From Cherax quadricarinatus (Eukaryota > Arthropoda > Malacostraca > Decapoda > Parastacidae): 64,000 nt of DNA. The stretch is taken from NCBI RefSeq assembly GCF_038502225.1, contig NC_091303.1, positions 28,916,315-28,980,314 on the forward strand. Direction: 5' to 3'. The translations under genes were made by a program, and so were the position numbers. The notes beneath the pieces were generated by a model. It searched no databases. It was not told where the DNA came from and saw nothing but the letters and a program-made list of their open reading frames with translations. Numbering within the stretch: position 1 is the stretch's first letter; each line of letters opens with the position of its first letter. Below are positions 24,723 through 35,528 of the stretch, in pieces.

Positions 24723-26997
24723 ACCTGGAGTTTACCTGGAGAGAGTTCCGGGGGTCAACGCCCCCGAGGCCCGGTCTGTGACCAGGCCTCCTGGTGGATC
24801 AGAGCCTGATCAACCAGGCTGTTACTGTTGGCTGCACGCAAACCAACGTACGAGCCACAGCCCGGCTGGTCAGGAACCGACTTTAGGTGCTTGTCCAGTG
24901 CCAGCTTGAAGACTGCCAGGGGTCTGTTAGTAATCCCCCTTATGTATGCTGAGAGGCAGTTGAACAGTCTCGGGCCCCTGACACTTATTGTATGGTCTCT
25001 TAACGTGCTAGTGACACCCCTTCTTTTCATTGGGGGGATGTTGCATCGTCTGTCAAGTCTTTTGCTTTCGTAGTGAGTGATTTTCGTGTGCAAGTTCGGT
25101 ACTAGTCCCTCTAGGATTTTCCAGGTGTATATAATCATGTATCTCTCCCGCCTGCGTTCCAGGGAATACAGGTTCAGGAACCTCAAGCGCTCCCAGTGAT
25201 TGAGGTGTTTTATTTCCGTTATGCGCGCCGTGAAGGTTCTCTGTACATTTTCTAGGTCAGCAATTTCACCTGCCTTGAAAGGTGCTGTTAGTGTGCAGCA
25301 ATATTCCAGCCTAGATAGAACAAGTGACCTGAAGAGTGTCATCATGGGCTTGGCCTCCCTAGTTTTGAAGGTTCTCATTATCCATCCTGTCATTTTTCTA
25401 GCAGATGTGATTGATACAATGTTATGGTCCTTGAAGGTGAGATTCTCCGACATGATCACTCCCAGGTCCTTGACGTTGGTGTTTCGCTCTGTTTTGTGGC
25501 CAGAATTTGTTTTGTACTCTGATGAAGATTTAATTTCCTCGTGTTTGCCATATCTGAGTAACTGAAATTTCTCATCGTTAAACTTCATATTGTTTTCTGC
25601 AGCCCACTGAAAGATTTGGTTAATGTCCGCCTGGAGCCTTGCAGTGTCTGCAATGGAAGACACTGTCATGCAGATTCGGGTGTCATCTGCAAAGGAAGAC
25701 ACGGTGCTGTGGCTGACATCCTTGTCTATGTCAGATATGAGCATGAGGAACAAGATGGGAGCAAGTACTGTGCCTTGTGGAACAGAGCTTTTCACCGTAG
25801 CTGCCTCGGACTTTACTCTGTTGACTACTACTCTCTGTGTTCTGTTAGTGAGGAAATTATAGATCCATCGACCGACTTTTCCCGTTATTCCTTTAGCACG
25901 CATTTTGTGCGCTATTACGCCATGGTCACACTTGTCGAAGGCTTTTGCAAAGTGTGTATATATTACATCTGCATTCTTTTTGTCTTCTAGTGCATCTAGG
26001 ATCTTGTCGTAGTGATCCAATAGTTGAGACAGAGAGGAGCGACCTGTTCTAAACCCATGTTGCCCTGGGTTGTGTAACTGATGGGTTTCTAGATGGGTGG
26101 TGATCTTGCTTCTTAGGACCCTTTCAAAGATTTTTATGATATGGGATGTTAGTGCTATCGGTCTGTAGTTCTTTGCTGTTGCTTTACTGCCCCCTTTGTG
26201 GAGTGGGGCTATGTCTGTTGTTTTTAGTAACTGTGGGACGACCCCCGTGTCCATGCTCCCTCTCCATAGGATGGAAAAGGCTCGTGATAGGGGCTTCTTG
26301 CAGTTCTTGATGAACACGGAGTTCCATGAGTCTGGCCCTGGGGCAGAGTGCATGGGCATGTCATTTATCGCCTGTTCGAAGTCATTTGGCGTCAGGATAA
26401 CATCGGATAGGCTTGTGTTAACCAAATTCTGTGGCTCTCTCATAAAAAATTAATTTTGATCTTCGACTCTCAGTCTGGTTAGCGGCTTGCTAAAAACTGA
26501 ATCATATTGGGACTTGAGTAGCTCACTCATTTCCTTGCTGTTATCTGTGTAGGACCCATCTTGTTTAAGTAGGGGCCCAATACTGGACGTTGTTCTCGAC
26601 TTTGATTTGGCATAGAAGAAATATTTTGGGTTTCTTTCGATTTCATTTATGGCTTTTAGTTCTTCCCGCGATTCCTGACTCCTATAAGATTCCTTTAGCT
26701 TAAGTTCGATGCTTGCTGTTTCTCTGACCAGTGTCTCCCTACGCCTTTCAGATATATTGACCTCTTTTAGCCGCTCTGTTATTCTTTTCCGTCGCCTGTA
26801 AAGGGAGCGCCTGTCCCTTTCTATTTTACATCTACTCCTCCTTTTTCTTAGAGGAATAAGCCTTGTGCATACATCGAGTGCCACCGAGTTAATCTGTTCT
26901 AGGCATAAGTTGGGGTCTGTGTTGCTTAGTATATCTTCCCAGCTTATATCAGTTAGGATTTGGTTTACTTGATCGCACTTTATGTTTTTTTGTTATA
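24723..26997 (-). mobile_element. LINE-H copy 1, inserted in LINE-D
   Basis: A 5'-truncated CR1-type LINE on the minus strand. Its 3' end reads ctctccaggtaaactccagg (minus strand, at 24723-24750) and its 5' break is in the endonuclease-RT linker near 26990. Flanking LINE-D sequence is continuous across it. A second copy lies inverted at 28900-31345. Confidence 0.85.
24755..26884 (-). pseudogene. LINE-H ORF2: linker, RT and C-terminus, copy 1
   Basis: From 26884 a basic linker frame (RKRRSRCKIERDRRSLYRRR, YFFYAKSKSRTTSSIGPLL) runs to an in-frame TAA at 26450-26452. An ATG follows six bases later (26443), in the same frame, and opens 562 codons of RT. Motifs: PLHKGGSKATAKNYRPIALT, GQHGFRTGRSSLSQLLDHYD, SSVPQGTVLAPILF, FADDTRICMT, then the CR1-type C-terminus ending SLVDQALIHQEAWSQTGPRG. 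The first catalytic position reads YTHFAKAF, His replacing the metal-binding Asp that copy 2 keeps, so this RT is expected to be inactive although its frame is open. Confidence 0.9.
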
Positions 26998-28333
26998 GTT
27001 TCTTTGTATAAAGACAAAGGGGGTAAAAGAGAGTGCAAAAATTATAGGGGAATAAGTCTGTTGAGTATACCTGGTAAAGTGTATGGTAGATTTATTATTG
27101 AAAGAATTAAGTGTAAGATGGACAGGAGGATAGCAGATGAACAAGGAGGCTTTACGAAAGGTAGGGGGTGTGTAGATCAAGTGTTTACAGCGAGACATAT
27201 AGATGAAAAGTATTTAGATAAGGGTAAAGAAATTTTTGTGGCATTTATGGATTTGGAAAAGGCATATGACAACGTGGATAGGGGGACAATGTGACAGATA
27301 TTGCAGGTGTATGGTATAGGAGGTAGGTTACTGAAAGCAGTGAAGAGTTTTTACGAGGATAGTGAGGCTCAGGTTAGAGTATGCAGGAGAGAGGGTGATT
27401 ATTTCCCAGTAAAAGTAGGCCTTAGACAAGGATGTGTGATGTCACCGTGGTTGTTCAATATATTTGTAGATGGGGTTGTAAGAGAAGTAAATGCGAGGGT
27501 CTTGGCAAGAGGCGTGGAGTTAAAAGATAAAGAATCAGACACAAAGTGGGAGTTGTCACAGTTACTTTTTGCTGATGACACTGTGCTCTTGGGAGATTCT
27601 GAAGAGAAGTTGCAGAGGTTGGTGGATGAATTTGGTAGGGTATGTAAAAGAAGAAAAAAGTGAATATAGGAAAGAGTAAGGTGATTAGGATAACAAAAAA
27701 ATTAGGTGACGAAAGATTGGATATCAGATTGGAGGGAGAGAGTATGGAGGAGGTGAATGTATTCAGATATTTAGGAGTGGAGGTGTCAGCAGATGGATCT
27801 ATGAAAGATGAGGTGAATCATAGAATTGATGAGGGGAAAAGGGTGAGTGCTGTACTTAGAGTCTGTGGAGGCAAAGAACTTTGTCCATGAGAGCAATAAG
27901 GGTAATGTATGAGAGTATTGTTGTAGCAACGCTCTTATATGGGTGTGAAGCATGGGTGATGAATGTTGCAACGAGGAGGAGGCTGGCAGCAGTGGAGATG
28001 TCATGTCTGAGGGCAATGTGTGGTGTGAATAAAATGCAGAGAATTCGTAATTTGGAAATTAGGAGGAGGTGCGGGATTACCAGAACTGTTGTCCAGAGGA
28101 CTGTGGAAGGGTTGTTGAGGTGGTTCAGACATGTAGAGAGAATGGAACAAAACAGAATGACTTCGAGAGTGTATAAATCTGTAGTGGAGGGAAGGTAGAG
28201 TAGGGGTCGGCCTAGGAAGGGTTGGAGGGAGGAGATAAAGGAGGTTTTGTCTGCGAGGGGCTTGAACTTTCAGCAAGCATGCGTGAGTGTATTTGATAGG
28301 AGTGAATGGAGACAAATGGTTTTTAATACTTGA
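26998..28333 (+). pseudogene. LINE-D RT and C-terminus, interrupted copy
   Basis: RTE-like reverse transcriptase continuing from 24722: KNYRGISLLSIPGKVYGRF, EQGGFTKGRGCVDQVFTA, catalytic FVAFMDLEKAYDNVD, VGLRQGCVMSPWLFNIFVDG, LLFADDTVLLGDSEEKLQR, then LLYGCEAWVMNVATRRRLA and CGITRTVVQRTVEGLLRWFR. Breaks: TGA at 27292-27294 (TGG in the sister copy), a frameshift near 27660, another near 27885, and TAG at 28196-28198. It ends at TGA 28331-28333. Both metal-binding boxes survive but the gene is dead. Confidence 0.9.
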
Positions 28334-28585
28334 CGTGTTGTTGGAGTGTGAGCAAAGTAACATTTATGAAGGGGTTCAGGGAAACCGGCAGGCCGGACTT
28401 GAGTCCTGGAGATGAGAAGTACAGTGCCTGCACTCTGAAGGAGGGGTGTTAATGTTGCAGTTTAAAAACTGTAGTGTAAAGCACCCTTCTGGCAAGACAG
28501 TGATGGAGTGAATGATGATGAAAGTTTTTCTTTTTTGGGCCACCCTGCCTTGGTGGGAATCGGCCAGTGTGATAATAATAAAAAA
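28334..28585 (+). mobile_element. LINE-D 3' UTR
   Basis: Matches 39945-40195: gaaaccggcaggccggactt, ggaggggtgttaatgttgca, then the terminus ccctgccttggtgggaatcg and gataataataaaa. Confidence 0.85.
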
Positions 28586-28900
28586 TACATGAGTGGTTGT
28601 GGGTGGGTGTGAGTTGGACCTGACTAGCTTATGCTACTAGGTCTGATGCTGTGCTCCTTCCTTAAGTGGACGTGACCTGACTAGGTGGGTCATTGGGCTA
28701 CTGACCTACTGACCCTGCTTTGCATGGGTCAGTAGGCCTGCTGTAGTGTTCCTTCTTTCTTATGTTCTTATAATGTCTATGTATTTTATTGCAGCTCTCT
28801 AAGAAGTGCTTTATTGCTTCTTTTATCATGATATTGAATGTTTTGTATATTTATATATAGTATATTTATGTATAGTAAAGTAAACATTGAGGTGGGCAGA
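28586..28900 (+). repeat. LINE-tail-like repeat and AT-rich DNA
   Basis: 28600-28775 carries ggtgggtcattgggctactg and tcagtaggcctgctgtagtg, ending ttcttatgttcttat. I recognise it from memory as a dispersed LINE or SINE 3' end in decapods. The rest is AT-rich without a gene. Confidence 0.5.
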
Positions 28901-28968
28901 GTAGTAAGTCCGGGTGCTTTGTATTTTTATATTGATTGTTTTGTATATCCAGCAGAAACTTGATTAGT

Positions 28969-29304
28969 ATGAAACGGAAACCAAGCCTGTGCACATACTA
29001 TGCACTCGGTATCTGCTGGCATGGGAAATCTGGAAAAACAGATGGGACGTGCAACTATGACCACCCTAGAAAATGCCGTGCCCATATGACAACAGGAAAA
29101 TGCAAACTCCCTTCCTGTAAGCTTTTTCACCCTGAAATGTGTACCTCTTCAGTACAGGAAAGACTGTGCTATAAATTAAATTGCCAGGCACACCATCTAA
29201 AGGGGACAAAAAAATACAAAACATCCAGGCCATGGGAAAACCTGGGTAGCCACAGCCACTCAAGAGGGAGAGGTTTTTTAGTGCCAGGAAGGAAAAACAA
29301 CTGA
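28969..29304 (+). CDS. LINE-H ORF1, CCCH zinc-finger protein
   Basis: A 111-codon ORF from the ATG at 28969 to TGA. It opens MKRKPSLCTYYALGICWHG and has a run of Cys/His clusters: CTYYALGICWHGK, CNYDHPRKC, CKLPSCKLFHPEMC and CYKLNCQAHHLKGT. This is a CCCH-type (CX7-8CX5-12CX3H) nucleic-acid-binding array. It sits upstream of ORF2 on the same strand, as expected for an RNA-chaperone-like ORF1 of a CR1-type LINE. I start at the ATG because the frame upstream has none. Similar ORF1 proteins are familiar to me from decapod repeats. It appears intact, but the element as a whole is not. Confidence 0.75.
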   Translation: MKRKPSLCTYYALGICWHGKSGKTDGTCNYDHPRKCRAHMTTGKCKLPSCKLFHPEMCTSSVQERLCYKLNCQAHHLKGTKKYKTSRPWENLGSHSHSRGRGFLVPGRKNN

Positions 29305-29450
29305 CAGGAAATGGCAGAAATCGTACACCAAATCCAGTCATTCCTGGAGTGGAACCACAGTCGATGGCCTCCACTCCAAACCAACAGATACAGATACTAA
29401 TGCCGGAAAAAAATCCCCCCCCCCCCAGTACCAACAATACCACCAGTCCG

Positions 29451-31320
29451 ATGACATTCTTCTTTGCAAATATACAGGGTCTAAAGCCAGCAACACACAA
29501 CAAAATACCTTTCATCCGGGTCCTACACAGATGACAGCAAGGAAATGAGTGAGCTACTCAAGTCCCAATATGACTCAGTTTTTAGCAAGCCGCTAACCAG
29601 ACTGAGAGTCGAAGATCAAAATTAATTTTTTATGAGAGAGCCACAGAATTTGGTTAACACAAGCCTATCCGATGTTATCCTGACGCCAAATGACTTCGAA
29701 CAGGCGATAAATGACATGCCCATGCACTCTGCCCCAGGGCCAGACTCATGGAACTCCGTGTTCATCAAGAACTGCAAGAAGCCCCTATCACGAGCCTTTT
29801 CCATCCTATGGAGAGGGAGCATGGACACGGGGGTCGTCCCACAGTTACTAAAAACAACAGACATAGTCCCACTCCACAAAGGGGGCAGTAAAGCAACAGC
29901 AAAGAACTACAGACCGATAGCACTAACATCCCATATCATAAAAATCTTTGAAAGGGTCCTAAGAAGCAAGATCACCACCCATCAAGAAACCCATCAGTTA
30001 CACAACCCAGGGCAACATGGGTTTAGAACAGGTCGCTCCTGTCTGTCTCAACTATTGGATCACTACGACAAGGTCCTAGATGCACTAGAAGACAAAAAGA
30101 ATGCAGATGTAATATATACAGACTTTGCAAAAGCCTTCGACAAGTGTGACCATGGCGTAATAGCGCACAAAATGCGTGCTAAAGGAATAACAGGAAAAGT
30201 CGGTCGATGGATCTATAATTTCCTGACTAACAGAACACAGAGAGTAGTCGTCAACAGAGTAAAGTCCGAGGCAGCTACGGTGAAAAGCTCTGTTCCGCAA
30301 GCCACAGTACTCGCTCCCATCTTGTTCTTCATCCTCATATCCGACATAGACAAGGATGTCAGCCATAGCACCGTGTCTTCCTTTGCAGATGACACCCGAA
30401 TCTGCATGACAGTGTCTTCCATTGTAGACACTGCAAGGGTCCAGGCGGACATCAACCAAATCTTTCAGTGGGCTGCAGAAAACAATATGAAGTTCAACGA
30501 TGAGAAATTTAAATTACTCAGGTATGGTAAACACGAGGAAATCAAATCTTCATCAGAGTACAAAACAAATCCTGGCCACAAAATAGAGCGAAACACCAAC
30601 GTCAAAGACCTGGGAGTGATCATGTCGGAGGATCTCACCTTCAAGGACCATAACATTATATCAATCACATCTGCTAGAAAAATGACAGGATGGATAATGA
30701 GAACCTTCAAAACTAGGGAGGCCAAGCCCATGATGACACTCTTCAGGTCACTTGTTCTATCTAGGCTGGAATATTGCTGAACACTAACAGCACCTTTCAA
30801 GGCAGGTGAAATTGCTGACCTAGAAAATGTACAGAGAACCTTCACGGCACGCATAACGGAGATAAAACACCTCAATTACTGGGAGCGCTTGAGGTTCCTG
30901 AACCTGTATTCCCTGGAACGCAGGCGGGAGAGATACATGATTATATACACCTGGAAAATCCTAGAGGGACTAGTACCGAACTTGCACACGAGAATCACTC
31001 ACTACGAAAGCAAAAGACTTGGCAGACGATGCAACATCCCCCCAATGAAAAGCAGGGGTGTCACTAGCACGTTAAGAGACCATACAATAAGTGTCAGGGG
31101 CCCGAGACTGTTCAACTGCCTCCCAGCATACATAAGGGGGATTACCAACAGACCCCTGGCAGTCTTCAAGCTGGCACTGGACAAGCACCTAAAGTCGGTT
31201 CCTGACCAGCCGGGCTGTGGCTCGTACGTTGGTTTGCGTGCAGCCAACAGTAACAGCCTGGTTGATCAGGCTCTGATCCACCAGGAGGCCTGGTCACAGA
31301 CCGGGCCACGGGGGCGTTGA
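29451..31320 (+). pseudogene. LINE-H ORF2, copy 2 (deleted and nonsense)
   Basis: Starts MTFFFANIQGLKPATHNKI, the N-terminal strand of an APE-type endonuclease. Within ~25 codons it is joined out of frame to SYTDNSKEMSELLKSQYDSV of the linker, so nearly all of the endonuclease is missing. The linker reaches the same TAA (29623-29625) and the same six-base gap to ATG (29632) as copy 1. RT motifs are kept, with the catalytic Asp present (IYTDFAKAFDKCD) and FADDTRIC. VPQATVLAP replaces VPQGTVLAP. A TGA at 30778-30780 (TGC in copy 1) cuts the thumb, and the frame continues to 31320. Confidence 0.9.
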
Positions 31321-31345
31321 CCCCCGGAACTCTCTCCAGGTAAAC

Positions 31346-31704
31346 TCCAGGTATAACAATAATAATTTCCATATAACAATAACAATTTCCATATAACAAT
31401 AACAATTTCCATATAACAATAATAATTTCCATATAACAATAATAATTCATATAATCTGAAACTGTTATAACACATAAAGTTTGGTAATTGGTTCCACTAC
31501 AATGAACTTTGTGTGCAATGAAAATTTTTAATAATATTATTAAAGAATAATAATAGGTAGAATGATAATAGGTTTAATAATAATAGGTTATAATAATAAT
31601 AGGTTTAATAATATTATGTTTAATAATATTAGGTTAATAATAATAGGTTTTAATAATAATAGGTTTAATAATATTATTAAAGAATAATAATATAGGTAGT
31701 AGGT
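31346..31704 (+). repeat. 20-bp tandem repeat and AAT-rich microsatellite
   Basis: About five units of ataacaataacaatttccat (31353-31450), then TAATAATAGGTT-type repeats (31540-31690). No gene. Confidence 0.85.
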
Positions 31705-32100
31705 TGGTAGACAGCAACCACCCAGGGAAGTACTACCGTCCTGCCAGATGACTGTGAAAAAAAACCTGTAACTGTTTTGCATGATGGTAGGATTGCTGGT
31801 TTCTTTTTCTGTCTCATAAACACGCTAGATAACAGGGATATCTTGCTACTCCTACTTACACTTTGGTCACACTTCACAGACACGCACATGCATATATATA
31901 TACATACATCTAGGTTTTTCTCCTTTTTCTAAATAGCTCTTGTTCTTCTTTATTTCTTCTATTGTCCATGGGGAAGTGGAAAAGAATCTTTCCTCTGTAA
32001 GCCATGCGTGTCGTATGAGGCGACTAAAATGCCGGGAGCAATGGGCTAGTAACCCCTTCTCCTGTAGACATTTACTAAAAAAGAGAAGAAGAAAAACTTT
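31705..32100 (+). mobile_element. LINE-D 5' UTR
   Basis: Starts near ggttggtagacagcaaccac and contains tccatggggaagtggaaaag and aaaatgccgggagcaatggg, running straight into the endonuclease frame. The second half equals the minus strand of 5590-5735, which identifies the source of the SINE-like element there. Confidence 0.75.
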
Positions 32101-32382
32101 ATAAAACTGGAATGCTTAAATGTGCGTGGATGTAGTGCGGATGACAAGAAACAGATGATTGCTGATGTTATGAATGAAAAGAAGTTGGATGTCCTGGCCC
32201 TAAGCGAAACAAAGCTGAAGGGGGTAGGAGAGTTTCAGTGGGGGGAAATAAATGGGATTAAATCTGGAGTATCTGAGAGAGTTAGAGCAAAGGAAGGGGT
32301 AGCAGTAATGTTAAATGATCAGTTATGGAAGGAGAAAAGAGAATATGAATGTGTAAATTCAAGAATTATGTGGATTAAAGTA
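32101..32382 (+). pseudogene. LINE-D endonuclease N-terminus
   Basis: One frame reads KLECLNVRGCSADDKKQMIA, DVLALSETKLKGVGEFQWGE and IMWIKVK. This is the first part of an APE-type endonuclease, with the Asn of LNVRG and the Glu of SETK at the positions used for metal binding. No clear ATG lies upstream in this frame. It is cut at 32382 by a LINE-A fragment and resumes at about 33003. Confidence 0.85.
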
Positions 32383-33002
32383 AAGTTTATTCAAAGTTTA
32401 TTCTCTATAAGGATTACAATGCTGAGTTTACAGAAATTTGGTTATTGTTTGGTTTACATGTGGTAAAATTGTGATTACAGAGTGTACCACTAGAACGCTT
32501 AGCATGGCTAGGATTTCGGGCATACTTAGTGTCCGACTAAACCTTTACAAAAATTCAATGTATGTCAAAGGCCCTAAAACCTGGAATACCCTACCTGAGA
32601 ACTCTAGAACTGCAGACACAGTTTAAGGCCCTGTAGATATAGATTGCACAGTAGTAAGTGTGGATGTACTGAACTGGGAGTAAGTTTAGATCTTTGAAGA
32701 GTGGGGGGGTGTGCTGCCAGGGATGGGATTTAGTGATTATTCTTACTGCAGCTTTTTGTTGGGTTATTATTGGCTTTAGGTGTGTTGCTGCAGTTGATCC
32801 CCAAGCACAAATAGCATAGGTGAGGTATGGATAAATAAGTGAGTGGTATAGAGTGAGAAGGGCATTTTGCGGCACGTAGTATCGTATCTTGGAGAGGATC
32901 CCAACCGTTTTGGATACTTTTTTGGCTATATGCTGGATATGGGTGCTGAAATTCAGGCTGTTGTCAAGGTATAAGCCTAGGAATTTTCCCCCATTATTTC
33001 TG
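32383..33002 (-). mobile_element. Rearranged LINE-A fragment in LINE-D
   Basis: Three pieces of LINE-A: the 3' UTR on the minus strand (32383-32528), a coding piece on the plus strand (32529-32622, RLNLYKNSMYVKGPKTWNTL), and RT thumb coding on the minus strand (32623-32999, YVPQNALLTLYHSLIYPYLT). Against the intact minus copy 55633-56695, the middle piece is inverted in place and flanking stretches of ~290 and ~90 bp are missing. Confidence 0.85.
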
Positions 33003-35207
33003 GATGCGAGAAGTGGGTCATAATAAGCGTGTATGCACCTGGAGAAGAGAGGAATGCAGAGGAGAGAGAGAGATTTTGGGAGATGTTAAGTGAATGTATA
33101 GGAGCCTTTGAACCAAGTGAGAGAGTAATTGTGGTAGGGGACCTGAATGCTAAAGTAGGAGAAACTTTTAGAGAGGGTGTGGTAGGTAAGTTTGGGGTGC
33201 CAGGTGTAAATGATAATGGGAGCCCTTTGATTGAACTTTGTATAGAAAGGGGTTTAGTTATAGGTAATACATATTTTAAGAAAAAGAGGATAAATAAGTA
33301 TACAAGATATGATGTAGGGCGAAATGACAGTAGTTTGTTGGATTATGTATTGGTAGATAAAAGACTGTTGAGTAGACTTCAGGATGTACATGTTTATAGA
33401 GGGGCCACAGATATATCAGATCACTTTCTAGTTGTAGCTACACTGAGAGTGAAAGGTAGATGGGATACAAGGAGAATAGAAGCATCAGGGAAGAGAGAGG
33501 TGAAGGTTTATAAACTAAAAGAGGAGGCAGTTAGGGTAAGATATAAACAGCTATTGGAGGATAGATGGGCTAATGAGAGCATAGGCAATGGGGTCGAAGA
33601 GGTATGGGGTAGGTTTAAAAATGTAGTGTTAGAGTGTTCAGCAGAAGTTTGTGGTTACAGGAAAGTCGGTGCAGGAGGGAAGAGGAGCGATTGGTGGAAT
33701 GATGATGTAAAGAGAGTAGTAAGGGAGAAAAAGTTAGCATATGAGAAGTTTTTACAAAGTAGAAGTGATGCAAGGAGGGAAGAGTATATGGAGAAAAAGA
33801 GAGAGGTTAAGAGAGTGGTGAAGCAATGTAAAAAGAGAGCAAATGAGAGAGTGGGTGAGATGTTATCAACAAATTTTGTTGAAAATAAGAAAAAGTTTTG
33901 GAGTGAGATTAACAAGTTAAGAAAGCCTAGAGAACAAATGGATTTGTCAGTTAAAAATAGGAGAGGAGAGTTATTAAATGGAGAGTTAGAGGTATTGGGA
34001 AGATGGAGGGAATATTTTGAGGAATTGTTAAATGTTGATGAAGATAGGGAAGCTGTGATTTCGTGTATAGGGCAAGGAGGAATAACATCTTGTAGGAGTG
34101 AGGAAGAGCCAGTTGTGAGTGTGGGGGAAGTTCGTGAGGCAGTAGGTAAAATGAAAGGGGGTAAGGCAGCCGGGATTGATGGGATAAAGATAGAAATGTT
34201 AAAAGCAGTTTTGGAGTGGTTGGTGCAATTATTTAATAAATGTATGGAAGAGGGTAAGGTACCTAGGGATTGGCAGAGAGCATGCATAGTTCCTTTGTAT
34301 AAAGGCAAAGGGGATAAAAGAGAGTGCAAAAATTATAGGGGGATAAGTCTGTTGAGTATACCTGGTAAAGTGTATGGTAGAGTTATAATTGAAAGAATTA
34401 AGAGTAAGACGGAGAATAGGATAGCAGATGAACAAGGAGGCTTTAGGAAAGGTAGGGGGTGTGTGGACCAGGTGTTTACAGTGAAACATATAAGTGAACA
34501 GTATTTAGATAAGGCTAAAGAGGTCTTTGTGGCATTTATGGATTTGAAAAAGGCGTATGACAGGGTGGATAGGGGGGCAATGTGGCAGATGTTGCAAGTG
34601 TATGGTGTAGGAGGTAGGTTACTGAAAGCAGTGAAGAGTTTTTACGAGGATAGTGAGGCTCAAGTTAGAGTATGTAGGAAAGAGGAAAATTTTTTCCCAG
34701 TAAAAGTAGGCCTTAGACAGGGATGTGTGATGTCACCGTGGTTGTTTAATATATTTATAGATGGGGTTGTAAGAGAAGTAAATGCGAGGGTCTTGGCAAG
34801 AGGCGTGGAGTTAAAAGATAAAGAATCACACACAAAGTGGGAGTTGTCACAGCTGCTCTTTGCTGATGACACTGTGCTCTTGGGAGATTCTGAAGAGAAG
34901 TTGCAGAGATTGGTGGATGAATTTGGTAGGGTGTGCAAAAGAAGAAAATTAAAAGTGAATACAGGAAAGAGTAAGGTTATGAGGATAACAAAAAGATTAG
35001 GTGATGAAAGATTGAATATCAGATTGGAGGGAGAGAGTATGGAGGAGGTGAATGTATTCAGATATTTGGGAGTGGACGTGTCAGCGGATGGGTCTATGAA
35101 AGATGAGGTGAATCATAGAATTGATGAGGGAAAAAGAGTGAGTGGTGCACTTAGGAGTCTGTGGAGACAAAGAACTTTGTCCTTGGAGGCAAAGATGGGA
35201 ATGTATG
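33003..35207 (+). pseudogene. LINE-D endonuclease-RT, main open part
   Basis: A long open frame (ORF 33029-35215). The endonuclease resumes at ISVYAPGEERNAEERERFWE, with VVGDLNAKVGE, LLDYVLVDKRLLSRL and the catalytic SDHFLV. The RT follows: CIVPLYKGKGDKRECKNYRG, FVAFMDLKKAYDRVD, VGLRQGCVMSPWLFNIFIDG, LLFADDTVLLGDSEEKL, VFRYLGVDVSADGSMKDEV. All catalytic residues that I can place are present. Coding ends where the Gyp-1 LTR begins at 35208 and resumes at 39518. The LINE-A and Gyp-1 insertions, not point mutations, are what break this copy. Confidence 0.92.
35203..35207 (+). repeat. Gyp-1 target-site duplication, left
   Basis: gtatg next to the LTR start. The same five bases follow the other LTR at 39518-39522. 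The uninterrupted LINE-D copy at 27900-27915 reads ggtaatgtatgagagta, with one gtatg. Confidence 0.9.
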
Positions 35208-35509
35208 TGTTGTGATAGAAACACAGGCCTTATCTCTAGGCTTTATTGAACATAGAATCTTCATAGTACTTCTGCAACAACAAAATATAATGACTAGTAC
35301 ATCTAATAATGGCTTCTACAGGGATGGTGATGTCTTGCATATGTCAAGAGAAAAGTTATAACTACAGGCCACATATTTAAACTCACCATGTAATCTGCAT
35401 CGCTGATAAATGGATAAAGTAGGAGAGAATCACACACCATGTGTAAGGGCCCCTAGAGGTGGTGCAGTATTATCCTGCTGCTGCTCCCCACAGGACCAGT
35501 ATCACTACA
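35208..35509 (-). mobile_element. Gyp-1 3' LTR
   Basis: 302-bp LTR (TG...CA ends: tgttgtgatagaaacacagg to ggaccagtatcactaca in window orientation). Apart from a 37-bp gap after caccatgtg, I see no difference from the partner at 39179-39517. Confidence 0.93.
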
Positions 35510-35521
35510 ATCTCCCCCTTC
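35510..35521 (-). promoter_or_regulatory. Gyp-1 polypurine tract
   Basis: Minus strand reads aagggggagat immediately before the 3' LTR, the expected place and composition for the plus-strand primer. The same text adjoins the LTR of the second copy at 61635-61646. Confidence 0.85.
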
Positions 35522-35528
35522 TAAAATA

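Larger units (their letters stand above)
28901..31345 (+). mobile_element. LINE-H copy 2, internally deleted
   Basis: Plus-strand copy with ORF1, the first ~20 codons of the endonuclease ORF, and then a direct jump at about 29518 into the linker/RT region of copy 1. It ends ctctccaggtaaactccagg at 31332-31351 and runs into a 20-bp tandem repeat. Confidence 0.85.

Noticed and set aside
25200..25990. Antisense frames of 121 and 124 codons opposite LINE-H
   Set aside because: Shadows of the RT coding strand; they reappear opposite copy 2 for the same reason.
33655..34329. A 224-codon antisense frame opposite LINE-D
   Set aside because: Shadow of the purine-rich LINE-D coding strand; no motif.
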